Shown here: positions 52,412 through 61,285 of the stretch, in pieces
Position numbering within the stretch: position 1 is the stretch's first letter
How the letters are laid out: every line of letters starts with the position of its first letter
From: Bacteroidota bacterium
Lineage (GTDB): Bacteria > Bacteroidota > Bacteroidia > CAIKAF01
Direction of reading: 5' to 3'
Length of the DNA: 64,000 nucleotides
Assembly (NCBI GenBank): GCA_016866335.1
Contig: VGMT01000001.1
Location: 62,001 to 126,000, forward strand
Position numbers and translations under genes: made by a program
The notes under the pieces: generated by a model
What the model saw: the letters and a program-made list of their open reading frames with translations, nothing else
Database searches by the model: none
Told to the model about the DNA's origin: nothing

Positions 52412-53191
52412 ATGAAAAGTCAAGTTCAACTATTCGTATTGCTGGGATTAATATTTGGAGGCATAGTGCATGGTCAAACTAGCAATTCGGTAGATTCCAA
52501 GGGGCGTAAACAGGGTTCCTGGATTTTCAAGTATGAAAATGGACTTACAAAGTCAGAAGGTTTGTTCAAAGATGGACGGCAAATTGGGCGCTGGGTATAT
52601 TACAATGAGCAGGGGAAATTAAAGTCAGAGATGGAATTTTTGACGGATACGGCCTACACCAACGCAAAATTTTACCATCCAAACGGAAAATTAGCTGGGG
52701 AGGGTATGTACAAAACCAAAAAACGAACAGGTGCTTGGTATTTTTATAATTCGGACGGAACAATGATTTCAGAGGAGCGGTTTTTAAATGGCCTGCTAAA
52801 CGATACCGTTCGGCATTTTCATTTTAACGGGAAATTGTACGAAAAATGGGGTTATAAGGGTGGAGTTAAGGAAGGCTTATGGGAGCAGTATTTTGATTCA
52901 GGGGTGCTAAAAGCCAGAGGGGTTTATGTAAAAAACAAGTTGCATGGGCATGTAGCCTTTTTTCATTCCAATGGTCGGTTAGCCATGACGGGGATCTATG
53001 AAAATGATTTAAGAAATGGAACCTTTACGCATTATCACGAAGATGGACGGGAACGGATGACCCTTCGGTACATTAAGGGTGAATTGCATCCGGCAGATAG
53101 GTCAAAAGTGGCCCTGCCAGAAACCAAAGAGTACATTCCTGAGGAGCAATTAAAGCAACAATTTCGTCAAAGAGGCTATCCAGATTATTAA
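52412..53191 (+). CDS. secreted MORN/toxin_15-type repeat protein, 259 aa
   Basis: Signal peptide MKSQVQLFVLLGLIFGGIVHGQ. The mature protein is a chain of about eight beta-hairpin repeats of roughly 23 residues: GSWIFKYENGLTKSEGLF, GRWVYYNEQGKLKSEMEF, AKFYHPNGKLAGEGMY, GAWYFYNSDGTMISEERF, EGLWEQYFDSGVLKARGVY, GHVAFFHSNGRLAMTGIY and GTFTHYHEDGRERMTLRY. These MORN-like repeats give a stacked beta structure; function unknown. The frame is open 61 codons further up, but this ATG has the signal peptide and a promoter 4 nt before it. mnmA starts 3 nt after its stop. Confidence 0.88.
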   Translation: MKSQVQLFVLLGLIFGGIVHGQTSNSVDSKGRKQGSWIFKYENGLTKSEGLFKDGRQIGRWVYYNEQGKLKSEMEFLTDTAYTNAKFYHPNGKLAGEGMYKTKKRTGAWYFYNSDGTMISEERFLNGLLNDTVRHFHFNGKLYEKWGYKGGVKEGLWEQYFDSGVLKARGVYVKNKLHGHVAFFHSNGRLAMTGIYENDLRNGTFTHYHEDGRERMTLRYIKGELHPADRSKVALPETKEYIPEEQLKQQFRQRGYPDY

Positions 53192-53194
53192 GCC

Positions 53195-54292
53195 ATGAGC
53201 AAAAAAGGAAGGGTATTGGTTGCAATGAGCGGGGGAATAGACAGTTCCGTTGCTGCGATGCTGTTGCACCAACAGGGTTATGAGGTAATAGGGGTAACCA
53301 TGAAAACCTGGGATTATGCCCAAAGCGGTGGAGGCAGGAAAACAACGGGCTGCTGCAGCTTAGACGACATCAACGATGCTAGGGCTATGGCTGTTGAATT
53401 GGGGTTTCCTCATTACATTTTAGACATAAGGTCCGAGTTTGGAGAGGCCATCATTGAGAATTTTGTGGAAGAATATTTGGCGGGGCGAACACCCAACCCA
53501 TGTGTATTGTGCAACACCCATATAAAATGGGATGCCCTGGCTAAGCGAGCTGAGCAATTGGATTGCGACTTTATTGCTACGGGGCATTATGCGCGGGTTC
53601 GCAAAGAAGCAAATCGGTACGTTGTAAGTTCGGGGTTGGATGCTCAAAAAGACCAGAGTTATGTGCTTTGGGGGTTAAGTCAAGAAGCTTTAGCTAAAAC
53701 GTTGTTTCCTATTGGGGGATTTAAAAAGACCGAAATAAGAGAAATGGCCTTCAAAGCAGGGTTTGAACGATTATCGAAGAAGGCCGAGAGCTATGAAATT
53801 TGCTTTATCCCAGACAACGATTATCGTGGCTTTTTGCAACGAAAAAAACCGGAAGAAACGTCAAAAATGTCGCAAGGGCATTTTATAGACAAAAATGGGA
53901 AAATCCTCGGCACACATTCTGGCTATCCCTTTTTTACTGTTGGGCAGCGCAAAGGATTGGGCATAGCATTGGGTGAGCCCGCTTTCGTTACGGGAATACG
54001 CCCCGAAACTAATGAAGTTGTTTTAGGTAACCGCGAAGACCTTTTGCAACAAACCATGTTTGTTCGCAATCTGAATCTTCTAAAATACAATCAAATCGAG
54101 GAAGGACAAAAAGCCTTGGTGAAGGTCCGGTATAAAGACAGGGGAACACAGGCCACTTTGTACCCTGGCCCTGATTTGTTGGAAGTGGTTTTTGAATCTC
54201 CAGTCGAAGCGATTGCTCCCGGCCAATCGGCGGTAATGTACGAAGGTGAAGATGTAATTGGTGGCGGGTTTATTGCGCGAAATCCCAATTAA
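53195..54292 (+). CDS. mnmA: tRNA-specific 2-thiouridylase MnmA
   Basis: Inserts sulphur at the 2-position of U34 in tRNAs for Lys, Glu and Gln, using ATP. PP-loop VAMSGGIDSSVAAMLL at 9-24, catalytic Cys in GRTPNPCVLCNTHIKW near 96-111, and the second active-site Cys in ESYEICFIPDNDYRGFL near 200. The C-terminal beta-barrel (about 260-365) holds GQRKGLGIALGEPAFV. 365 aa is full length. Cotranscribed with the MORN protein gene. Confidence 0.96.
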   Translation: MSKKGRVLVAMSGGIDSSVAAMLLHQQGYEVIGVTMKTWDYAQSGGGRKTTGCCSLDDINDARAMAVELGFPHYILDIRSEFGEAIIENFVEEYLAGRTPNPCVLCNTHIKWDALAKRAEQLDCDFIATGHYARVRKEANRYVVSSGLDAQKDQSYVLWGLSQEALAKTLFPIGGFKKTEIREMAFKAGFERLSKKAESYEICFIPDNDYRGFLQRKKPEETSKMSQGHFIDKNGKILGTHSGYPFFTVGQRKGLGIALGEPAFVTGIRPETNEVVLGNREDLLQQTMFVRNLNLLKYNQIEEGQKALVKVRYKDRGTQATLYPGPDLLEVVFESPVEAIAPGQSAVMYEGEDVIGGGFIARNPN

Positions 54293-54402
54293 GCCGATGT
54301 TTAAGGTAGAATGTAGACCAAGGCATTTAAACGGATAGCCTAATGGTTGTTGTATTCTAAATTATTTTAAAGTTAGGTAGGCGTAGTCAAGGTCATTTCT
54401 TC

Positions 54403-54410
54403 TATTTTTG
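54403..54410 (+). promoter_or_regulatory. -7 box of sucC
   Basis: TATTTTTG (TAnnTTTG) 22 nt before the sucC ATG. No TTG at -33. Confidence 0.45.
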
Positions 54411-54432
54411 TGGGCAATTAGACTGATTTTCC

Positions 54433-55623
54433 ATGAATATCCACGAGTACCAAGCAAAAGACATTTTAAAATCTTATGGTGTAGCCATACAGGAAGGCAT
54501 TTTAGCTCAAAGCCCAGAGGAGGCTGTTCAAGCTGCGAAAGACCTTCAGGCTCAAACGGGTACAGAATGGTGGGTAATCAAAGCTCAGGTACATGCCGGA
54601 GGCCGAGGTAAAGGTGGGGGAATCAAATTGGCCAAAACGCTTGAAGAGGTTAGGGAAAAATCGGAAGCCATCATTGGAATGAATCTTGTAACCAAACAAA
54701 CGGGTGAGCAAGGAAAACATGTTCACATGGTTTTGGTTTCACAAGATGTTTATTATCCGGGGCCATCTGCGACGGCTGAATTTTACATGTCTGTTTTACT
54801 GGATAGAAGTTCCGGTAGAAACATCATCGTTTACTCCCCAGAAGGTGGTATGGACATTGAAGAGGTAGCAGAAAAATCACCTGAAAAGATTTACCGTGAA
54901 GAAATCCACCCAGGAAGAGGTTTACAGGCATTCCAAGCGCGTAAAATTGCATTCAACCTTGGATTAAGTGGAACGGCATTCAAAGAAATGGTAAAATTTG
55001 TCCAAGCATTATACGCCGCTTACGAAGGGATTGATGCCTCAATGTTTGAAATCAATCCAGTATTTAAAACCAGCGATGACAAAATTGTAGCCGTTGACGC
55101 AAAAGTAAACCTAGATGATAACGCCTTGTTTAGGCATCCCGCCTTGGCAGCTTTGCGTGATGAGCGTGAAGAAGACCCTACGGAGGTAGAAGCTGGGCAC
55201 TACCATTTGAATTATGTTAAACTAGATGGAAACGTTGGTTGCATGGTGAATGGAGCTGGCTTAGCCATGGCCACCATGGATATCATTAAATTAAGCGGAG
55301 GAGAACCTGCCAACTTCTTAGATGTAGGTGGAACAGCAGACGCCGCTCGGGTTGAACAAGCCTTCCGTATTATTTTAAAAGACCCGAATGTTAAAGCCAT
55401 TTTGGTCAATATTTTCGGTGGTATTGTGCGCTGCGATAGGGTTGCACAGGGAGTGGTAGATGCCTACCGAAATATGGGCAATATTTCTGTACCCATTATT
55501 GTTCGTTTGCAAGGCACCAACGCAAAAGAAGCCAAAATATTGATTGACGAATCTGGGCTAAAGGTGTTTTCGGTTATTCAACTTGAGGAGGCCGCACAAA
55601 AAGTGGCAGAGGTCCTTGCATAA
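54433..55623 (+). CDS. sucC: succinyl-CoA ligase (ADP-forming) beta subunit
   Basis: TCA-cycle enzyme converting succinyl-CoA to succinate with substrate-level phosphorylation. ATP-grasp N-terminal: MNIHEYQAKDILKSYGV and AQVHAGGRGKGGGIKL near 54-69; C-terminal ligase domain: CMVNGAGLAMATMDIIKL near 268, PANFLDVGGTADAARV near 288 and NIFGGIVRCDRVA near 325. 396 aa. sucD is not adjacent and the gene stands alone between its promoter and a strong terminator. Confidence 0.96.
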   Translation: MNIHEYQAKDILKSYGVAIQEGILAQSPEEAVQAAKDLQAQTGTEWWVIKAQVHAGGRGKGGGIKLAKTLEEVREKSEAIIGMNLVTKQTGEQGKHVHMVLVSQDVYYPGPSATAEFYMSVLLDRSSGRNIIVYSPEGGMDIEEVAEKSPEKIYREEIHPGRGLQAFQARKIAFNLGLSGTAFKEMVKFVQALYAAYEGIDASMFEINPVFKTSDDKIVAVDAKVNLDDNALFRHPALAALRDEREEDPTEVEAGHYHLNYVKLDGNVGCMVNGAGLAMATMDIIKLSGGEPANFLDVGGTADAARVEQAFRIILKDPNVKAILVNIFGGIVRCDRVAQGVVDAYRNMGNISVPIIVRLQGTNAKEAKILIDESGLKVFSVIQLEEAAQKVAEVLA

Positions 55624-55646
55624 TTTCTCAGCACCATTTCAAATTT

Positions 55647-55675
55647 AAAGGAAAGGGGTTCCCTTTCCTTTTTTT
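55647..55675 (+). terminator. rho-independent terminator after sucC
   Basis: AAAGGAAAGGG, 3-nt loop, CCCTTTCCTTT and a following T run: an 11-bp perfect stem. The A run at its left could also serve the minus-strand gene ending at 55718. Confidence 0.92.
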
Positions 55676-55717
55676 GGGCTTGATAATACAGCAGAAGGCT
55701 TTAAACCAAATAGGAGC

Positions 55718-57205
55718 CTAAAAAAAGAGGGTGGCTGAAACCTGGAAAAGAAAATTTTGCATAAGTACGGGAGCAGGAGACAAATCTCCATAACCCTCGA
55801 AAACCGATTGCCTCCCTTCCCGATGGTGTAAAGCAAAGGCCCCGTCCACCGTTATCCACTTTCGCAACTGCCAGCCAATTCCCCCAGAAAAAATATGGTT
55901 GTGGAAGGAAGATTGCTGTGAACTGAAAAAGGCCGAACTTTGAAACTGATAACCCAATCTTGCATAAAGGCCCTCAAAGCGGTACTCAAATCCTAATTTA
56001 GCAATATGGCTGAGACCGAAAGCGGTATCGACAAAGGCATTTTCTTGAGTAAAATCCAAGGCGGGAGCAAAAGAAATTCCCGCATAGTTTACCTGTTCGT
56101 ATTCCAAACCAAGGATTGCCTTCTTTTTTAAAACGAAGGCCGAAGAAAGTTGCCAACGCCAAGGCAGATTTACATCGTAGGCATATTGAAGGGTTGGACT
56201 AACCGCTGTGTAATTGGAACCCGTAAACTGGGTATTCATTCTGCTGCTAAACTGCTCTTCTATACTTAAAAAAACAGGAGAATGCAAAGAAAGTCCAATC
56301 CTCCACGCATCGGTGATTCGATAGATTGCACCCAATTTAAACGAAAACCCAGTCCCACTTACTTGAAGGTTGTCTCTCCATTCAACCGATTCAAACACTG
56401 GAACCGTATTTTGGACGTCGCGCTCAAGAAGGGTAGATTCTTGCTCAAAATCCAAACGATGAATGCCTACCGTAGCTCCTAAATAAAACCGATGAGCGTA
56501 ATTTATCGCGCTGTTGATCACCACTTCGCCATGCGAGCCCGATCGGCTAATTTGACGAGAAATTTGAACCTGGGTGCCGTTGGTTGCGCCAAGTGGTTCA
56601 TAGGAAATACCCCCTGATCCAGGAATGGAATCAATAAGGTAAGTTTGAAAGGCCAAGGCCGTTGAAAAAAGGTCCAAGTTTCCTGGGTTGCTGCCGTTTG
56701 CAGTAGCGGCGAAATACGAGCCTAACGAATGGGTAGCTTGTTCGCCACTGAGTAAAATTCGTTGATTGAACGAGGCCAAGCGGTTGTAACCTATGCTAAA
56801 ATTAAAGAATTGAAGGCCTTGGTTGCTGTCGTGGTTGCTTCGGCGGGTAAGAACCAGCCCGGCACTGCCGAATTGAAACAAAGATTTCGAATCGTTTTGA
56901 CGCGATAACCAATCGGACTCGGTGCTGGCCCAATTCAGCCCAGGGCTTAAACTTAATGCTTGCCGTTGAAAAAAACCTATTCCAGCTGGATTGTACGAGG
57001 CCGTAGTGAAATCGGCCCCTACAGCGCCCATGGCCCCGCCCATTCCCACAAATCGGCTACTGCCCTGCAAATTATACATGGAAAACCTTAATGCATCTTC
57101 GGAATATTGCCCTTGAACACCGATTGAAAAAAAGCCATTGAACATTAAAAAGAGGACCCAACGAATTCCGACATTCAAACCTTTAGAATTAGATAGCTTC
57201 ATCAT
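55718..57205 (-). CDS. outer membrane beta-barrel protein, OmpP1/FadL/TodX family, 495 aa
   Basis: Signal peptide to about residue 33 (ends VQGQ). YSEDALRFSMYNLQGSSRFVGMGGAMGAVGADFTTASYNPAGIGFF near 35-80 is the family's N-terminal hatch with the conserved NPAG. Alternating beta strands through the body (for example GFSFKLGAIYRITDAWRIGLSLHSP) and a final strand ending VSATLFF with terminal Phe predict a 14-strand outer membrane barrel. Likely transports hydrophobic compounds or acts as a general porin. It follows the W-rich lipoprotein gene by 11 nt. Confidence 0.88.
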   Translation of the reverse strand: MMKLSNSKGLNVGIRWVLFLMFNGFFSIGVQGQYSEDALRFSMYNLQGSSRFVGMGGAMGAVGADFTTASYNPAGIGFFQRQALSLSPGLNWASTESDWLSRQNDSKSLFQFGSAGLVLTRRSNHDSNQGLQFFNFSIGYNRLASFNQRILLSGEQATHSLGSYFAATANGSNPGNLDLFSTALAFQTYLIDSIPGSGGISYEPLGATNGTQVQISRQISRSGSHGEVVINSAINYAHRFYLGATVGIHRLDFEQESTLLERDVQNTVPVFESVEWRDNLQVSGTGFSFKLGAIYRITDAWRIGLSLHSPVFLSIEEQFSSRMNTQFTGSNYTAVSPTLQYAYDVNLPWRWQLSSAFVLKKKAILGLEYEQVNYAGISFAPALDFTQENAFVDTAFGLSHIAKLGFEYRFEGLYARLGYQFQSSAFFSSQQSSFHNHIFSGGIGWQLRKWITVDGAFALHHREGRQSVFEGYGDLSPAPVLMQNFLFQVSATLFF

Positions 57206-57216
57206 ATTAGCTTGCC

Positions 57217-58383
57217 TTATCTAGGCCTTTGGCCAGAGGGGGTTGAACGTGGTGGGGAAGATGACTTTTGGGGAACCGAGCCCGAAGAACGGACGGGCGG
57301 ACTTGTTCTATTTACCGGAGCGTGAGCTGGGCTGCTGGAACGAACAGCAGGAGGAGCAGCCCGCGGCACAGAACGACTGCCTTCCCCAAACGAAGCCTTG
57401 CGCCCTGAATTGGTAGCAGGACTTGATGAAACCCGTCCTGAATTTGAGGCTGGGGGCTCTTCCCTAATGAGTCCATTCTCCTTTCTATTATCAAATCGGG
57501 TGGCAGAATTGGCAGGAGCAGATTCAACCCGAACGGGCGACCGACCTGTACTTGTAGGCCGTATGGCTGCCGGTTCGGGAACACGTTCAGTATTGCTCTT
57601 TGGAGCGGTTGGAACGGGTCGCGACGGGCGAAGACCCGTTTCAGCATCGGGGTTTGTTCCGGCTGGTCGGCTTGGCCTTCCGGAATAAGAAAATCCAGAA
57701 AAAGAGGAGTTTAATATGGTAGGCGCTTTTCTTTTTCGAAAGACCACCGAATTGGAACCCGTTCCTACATTTCCGTTGGCTGAAGCATGGCCCCAAAAAC
57801 CGAATTGCTTCGGGTTGTTTGGCCAATTCCATAAAGGAAATCCAGAATTCAACCACCATGAAACCCAATTAGGCTGAAAAGAAGAGCCCATGCCATACCA
57901 ATTCCAAGGCGTGGTTTCATAAATATTTGTTCCCCAATAATTTACCTCATGCGAAAACCAATAATGCTCCGTATACCAAGAAGAAAAATAATCAGGAAAC
58001 AAAGCACCTGAACCGAAACGGCGGATCCGGGAACTGTATGAGTAGTCATAGTAATCCTCGTAATCTAGAGCGGGTATGCCCGAAGAAATAATCAAATTTC
58101 CAAAGGCGTCGCGTTTAAACCTTTCAGAAACAATCATGCTACCCTCCGTTCCTGTGTCTGAAACTAGGCTTCCTGACGAGGTGCTAAGTGGAACATAATC
58201 GTTTTGAGGGAGATCGGAAAGAGAAAAATAGGCGTCGTCGTTGGCGAAAGACTGAAAATCAGAAATTCGGCAGGCCTGAAAACCCATCAAAAAAAAGCCA
58301 ACGATAAACAAATGCAGCAAAGCGGGCTTTGAGGGCTTAACAATGACAGGCAATTTGTACTTTTGGAGCATAGGCAATCTCAT
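57217..58383 (-). CDS. predicted lipoprotein with W/Y/N-rich middle and Ser/Pro/Arg low-complexity tail, 388 aa
   Basis: Unrecognised. Start at 58383 (MRLPMLQKY) gives a hydrophobic segment and lipobox MGFQAC (Cys near 38). Residues about 100-205 are unusually rich in Trp, Tyr, Phe, Asn and Gly (SSWYTEHYWFSHEVNYWG, TTPWNWYGMGSSFQPNW, WWLNSGFPLWNWPNNP). From about 235 to the end the sequence is low complexity, dominated by Pro, Ser, Arg, Ala and Thr. Such tails are flexible and could span or decorate the envelope. Divergent from proS with a short gap; operon partner of the FadL-type porin. Confidence 0.75.
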   Translation of the reverse strand: MRLPMLQKYKLPVIVKPSKPALLHLFIVGFFLMGFQACRISDFQSFANDDAYFSLSDLPQNDYVPLSTSSGSLVSDTGTEGSMIVSERFKRDAFGNLIISSGIPALDYEDYYDYSYSSRIRRFGSGALFPDYFSSWYTEHYWFSHEVNYWGTNIYETTPWNWYGMGSSFQPNWVSWWLNSGFPLWNWPNNPKQFGFWGHASANGNVGTGSNSVVFRKRKAPTILNSSFSGFSYSGRPSRPAGTNPDAETGLRPSRPVPTAPKSNTERVPEPAAIRPTSTGRSPVRVESAPANSATRFDNRKENGLIREEPPASNSGRVSSSPATNSGRKASFGEGSRSVPRAAPPAVRSSSPAHAPVNRTSPPVRSSGSVPQKSSSPPRSTPSGQRPR

Positions 58384-58418
58384 TGCAAATACTATACCAT
58401 AAATAATACAGAACGGAA

Positions 58419-59891
58419 GTGGAACAGTTGACATCTAGAAGTACCAATTACGCTCAATGGTACAACGACTTGGTTTTGAAGGCAGGCTTGGCCGAACATT
58501 CGGCTGTTCGTGGCTGCATGGTTATTAAGCCATATGGCTTTAGCATTTGGGAACGCATGCGCGACGACTTGGACCGGCGATTTAAAGAAACCGGACATGA
58601 AAACGCCTATTTCCCCCTATTTATACCCAAATCGTTTTTGAGCAAAGAGGCAGCGCATATTGAAGGTTTTGCCAAAGAATGCGCAGTGGTAACCCATTAC
58701 AGGTTAAAAAATTCAGAAGACCGCAAGAGCGTTATTGTGGATCCTGAAGCCAAATTAGAGGAAGAGCTTATTGTTCGCCCCACCTCCGAAACCATCATTT
58801 GGAACACCTACAAAAATTGGATTAACAGCTACCGAGATTTGCCCTTGCTGATCAACCAATGGGCCAATGTAGTACGTTGGGAAATGCGCACTCGGCTGTT
58901 TTTAAGAACCGCTGAATTCTTATGGCAAGAAGGACATACAGCACACTCAACCCGCGAAGAGGCCGAAGCCGAAACACGGTTGATGCTTGATGTGTATTCT
59001 GATTTTGTTCAAGATATCTTGGCCATTCCGGTCATTAAAGGATTGAAAACAGAAAGCGAACGGTTTGCAGGGGCACTAGATACCTATTGCATTGAGGCAC
59101 TTATGCAAGATGGAAAAGCATTGCAAGCCGGAACCTCGCACTTTTTAGGTCAAAATTTTGCCAAAGCATTCGACGTTAAATTTACCAATTCCGAAGGCAA
59201 GCAAGAATTTGTATGGGCCAGCAGTTGGGGCGTTTCAACCCGATTAATGGGAGCCTTGATTATGTGCCATTCCGATGACAACGGCTTGGTTCTTCCGCCC
59301 CGCCTTGCTCCGATTCAGGTGGCGGTTGTGCCTATTTATCGGAAAGAGGAAGAGCGAATTGCAATGGTAAATGCCTGTTCAAAATTGGCATCAGAACTTA
59401 AAGCCGCAGGAATTCGGGTAAAGTTGGACGATGACGACAAAAAGAAACCCGGTTGGAAATTCTCGGAATACGAATTTAAAGGAGTTCCCATACGGCTGGC
59501 TTTGGGGCCCAGAGATTTAGAATCTGGCAGCGTTGAATTGAGCCGCAGAGACACCCTAACCAAAGAAAGTGTTTCAATGGAAGGACTGGGCGAACGCTTA
59601 ACTTTATTGTTGGAAGAAATTCAAAAAGCCTTGTTTGATCGTGCCTTGGAATTCAGAAATCAGCATATTACACGGGTTGACAGTTGGGAGGAATTTCAAT
59701 CGGTTTTGCAAAACAAAGCTGGGTTTATTTCGGCCCATTGGGACGGGACGGCTGAAACCGAAGAAAAAATCAAAGAAAGTACAAAAGCAAGCATCCGATG
59801 TATTCCCTTGAACAACCAAGCTGAAACAGGAACCTGCATCTTCTCAGGCAAACCTTCAAACCAGCGCGTTTACTTTGCATTGGCTTATTAA
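58419..59891 (+). CDS. proS: prolyl-tRNA synthetase (archaeal/eukaryote-like, type 3)
   Basis: Charges tRNA-Pro. Recognised as the short form without the bacterial editing insertion by length (490 aa) and by [17 protein letters not shown] near 31-47, the class II motifs [12 protein letters not shown] near 127 and [14 protein letters not shown] near 166, [20 protein letters not shown] near 268 (motif 3 region), and the C-terminal Cys-containing domain ending RVYFALAY. Start is GTG at 58419; an alternative TTG lies three codons on. Followed after 11 nt by a hypothetical gene and rnhB. Confidence 0.95.
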   Translation: MEQLTSRSTNYAQWYNDLVLKAGLAEHSAVRGCMVIKPYGFSIWERMRDDLDRRFKETGHENAYFPLFIPKSFLSKEAAHIEGFAKECAVVTHYRLKNSEDRKSVIVDPEAKLEEELIVRPTSETIIWNTYKNWINSYRDLPLLINQWANVVRWEMRTRLFLRTAEFLWQEGHTAHSTREEAEAETRLMLDVYSDFVQDILAIPVIKGLKTESERFAGALDTYCIEALMQDGKALQAGTSHFLGQNFAKAFDVKFTNSEGKQEFVWASSWGVSTRLMGALIMCHSDDNGLVLPPRLAPIQVAVVPIYRKEEERIAMVNACSKLASELKAAGIRVKLDDDDKKKPGWKFSEYEFKGVPIRLALGPRDLESGSVELSRRDTLTKESVSMEGLGERLTLLLEEIQKALFDRALEFRNQHITRVDSWEEFQSVLQNKAGFISAHWDGTAETEEKIKESTKASIRCIPLNNQAETGTCIFSGKPSNQRVYFALAY

Positions 59892-59902
59892 TAAGAAATA
59901 CT

Positions 59903-60595
59903 ATGGCTGATACCCGATCCATGATTCTGGAAAACCTTCACGATAAAAACCGCCTTAAGCAGACGGTTTATGCAAACACCCTAAATGGATTCAATTTAAT
60001 GAGGCAGGCCATGGAACGGGTTTACACTGATTTAAAGCCTGAGGTGGAATCGTGGACTGAGCCAACGGCACGGTGGAAATTTCAGGATGTAAATGCCCAT
60101 GAATTTAGCCTGACCTTTGGTTCAGATGTTATGATTCTAAACCACCACTCCAATGTATTTCAGTTTGAACGCAGTCATCCACAATGGCAAACGGCCTATT
60201 TGAAGGCCGATGAGCAAAGAAGCTATTTCGGAGTGATTCATGTGTATAATTTTCTTCACGACAGTTTGGCCTACAATCGGCAAGAAGATTACGGCTATTT
60301 GATTGCCCGCATTTTCATCAATAAAGACAAGCATTTTATGGTGGAAGGCAAGCGGCAATTGGGCTTTTTGTACAATCGTTTTAGCGAAGAAGAAATAAGC
60401 GTTGAGGCCTTTGAAAAGGTTTTGCATACCTGTATGTTGTACAGCCTAGATTTCGATTTGCTGCTGCCTCCGTATGAGCAGGTAAAAGTGGCCACGGTAG
60501 AACAGGTGCAAGCCTACACCAAACTTGCCATGGGCCGTACCGGAAAACGCCTTGGCTTTCGGTTTGAATCAGACAACGACAGCCTGTTGCTGTGA
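59903..60595 (+). CDS. conserved hypothetical protein, 230 aa
   Basis: No family recognised. No signal peptide or membrane helix, so cytoplasmic. Mixed composition with aromatic clusters (FGVIHVYNFLHDSLAYNRQEDYGYL near 108-132) and FINKDKHFMVEGKRQLGFLYNRF near 137-160; helical C-terminus. It starts 11 nt after proS and its stop overlaps the GTG start of rnhB, so it is part of a three-gene unit. Could be a translation- or nucleotide-related accessory protein, judged from neighbours only. Confidence 0.75.
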   Translation: MADTRSMILENLHDKNRLKQTVYANTLNGFNLMRQAMERVYTDLKPEVESWTEPTARWKFQDVNAHEFSLTFGSDVMILNHHSNVFQFERSHPQWQTAYLKADEQRSYFGVIHVYNFLHDSLAYNRQEDYGYLIARIFINKDKHFMVEGKRQLGFLYNRFSEEEISVEAFEKVLHTCMLYSLDFDLLLPPYEQVKVATVEQVQAYTKLAMGRTGKRLGFRFESDNDSLLL

Positions 60596-61173
60596 TATAC
60601 CCAAAACAGGGCGGCTCCGTTATGGCCGGCTGCGATGAAGCCGGTCGGGGTTGCTTGGCAGGTCCCGTTTTTGCTGCTGCGGTTATTTTAAATCCCGAAT
60701 TACCAATCCAAGGCTTAAACGATTCCAAAGCCTTAACCCTTGAACAGCGTAACCGTTTAAAGGTAGACATTGAGGAGAAATCCTTGGCCTGGGCTATTGG
60801 AGTGTGCAGCCATGCTGAAGTCGATGAAATCAATGTGCTGAATGCCGCCATTTTAGCAATGCATAGAGCCATTGACGGCCTTAAAATGCGGGCCGACGGA
60901 TTGTTGATTGATGGAAATCGGTTTAAATCCTACTGGGGCATTCCCCACCGATGCGAAATTAAGGGCGATGCCCGGTTTGCATGCATTGCCGCCGCAAGTA
61001 TTCTGGCAAAGACTCACCGAGATGCTTTTATGTTTGATGCCCATAGCCAATTTCCACAGTACGCCTGGAACGAAAACAAAGGCTACCCCACCCCATTTCA
61101 CAAACGAGCAATTCAGAAGTTTGGCCCAAGCCCATTGCATCGATTGAGCTTTAAAGGAGTGAAAAGCGAGTAA
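60592..61173 (+). CDS. rnhB: ribonuclease HII
   Basis: Removes ribonucleotides and RNA from RNA-DNA hybrids. Catalytic acids: AGCDEAGRGCLAGPVFAAAV near 12-31 (Asp15, Glu16), the LNDSKALT loop near 42, DGNRF near 106 (Asp) and KTHRDAF near 142 (Asp). 193 aa is normal. Start is taken as GTG at 60592, giving a 4-nt overlap (GTGA) with the upstream gene; an ATG ten codons later (MAGCDEAG) would leave almost nothing before the catalytic Asp. Confidence 0.95.
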   Translation: MIYPKQGGSVMAGCDEAGRGCLAGPVFAAAVILNPELPIQGLNDSKALTLEQRNRLKVDIEEKSLAWAIGVCSHAEVDEINVLNAAILAMHRAIDGLKMRADGLLIDGNRFKSYWGIPHRCEIKGDARFACIAAASILAKTHRDAFMFDAHSQFPQYAWNENKGYPTPFHKRAIQKFGPSPLHRLSFKGVKSE

Positions 61174-61186
61174 AATGTAGACCATT

Positions 61187-61213
61187 AACTGTTACCATAA
61201 CGTTTCTTTTTTT
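61187..61213 (+). terminator. probable terminator after rnhB
   Basis: AACTGTTA, CCA loop, TAACGTT (7 bp with one bulge) followed by a T-rich run. Weak stem but good T tract and position. Confidence 0.6.
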
Positions 61214-61285
61214 GATTGAAGGGCAGCAAATTTTGGAGACTCAAAATGGAATTATACCTTAGTTGAACAAAGAAAAGGTATTCAA

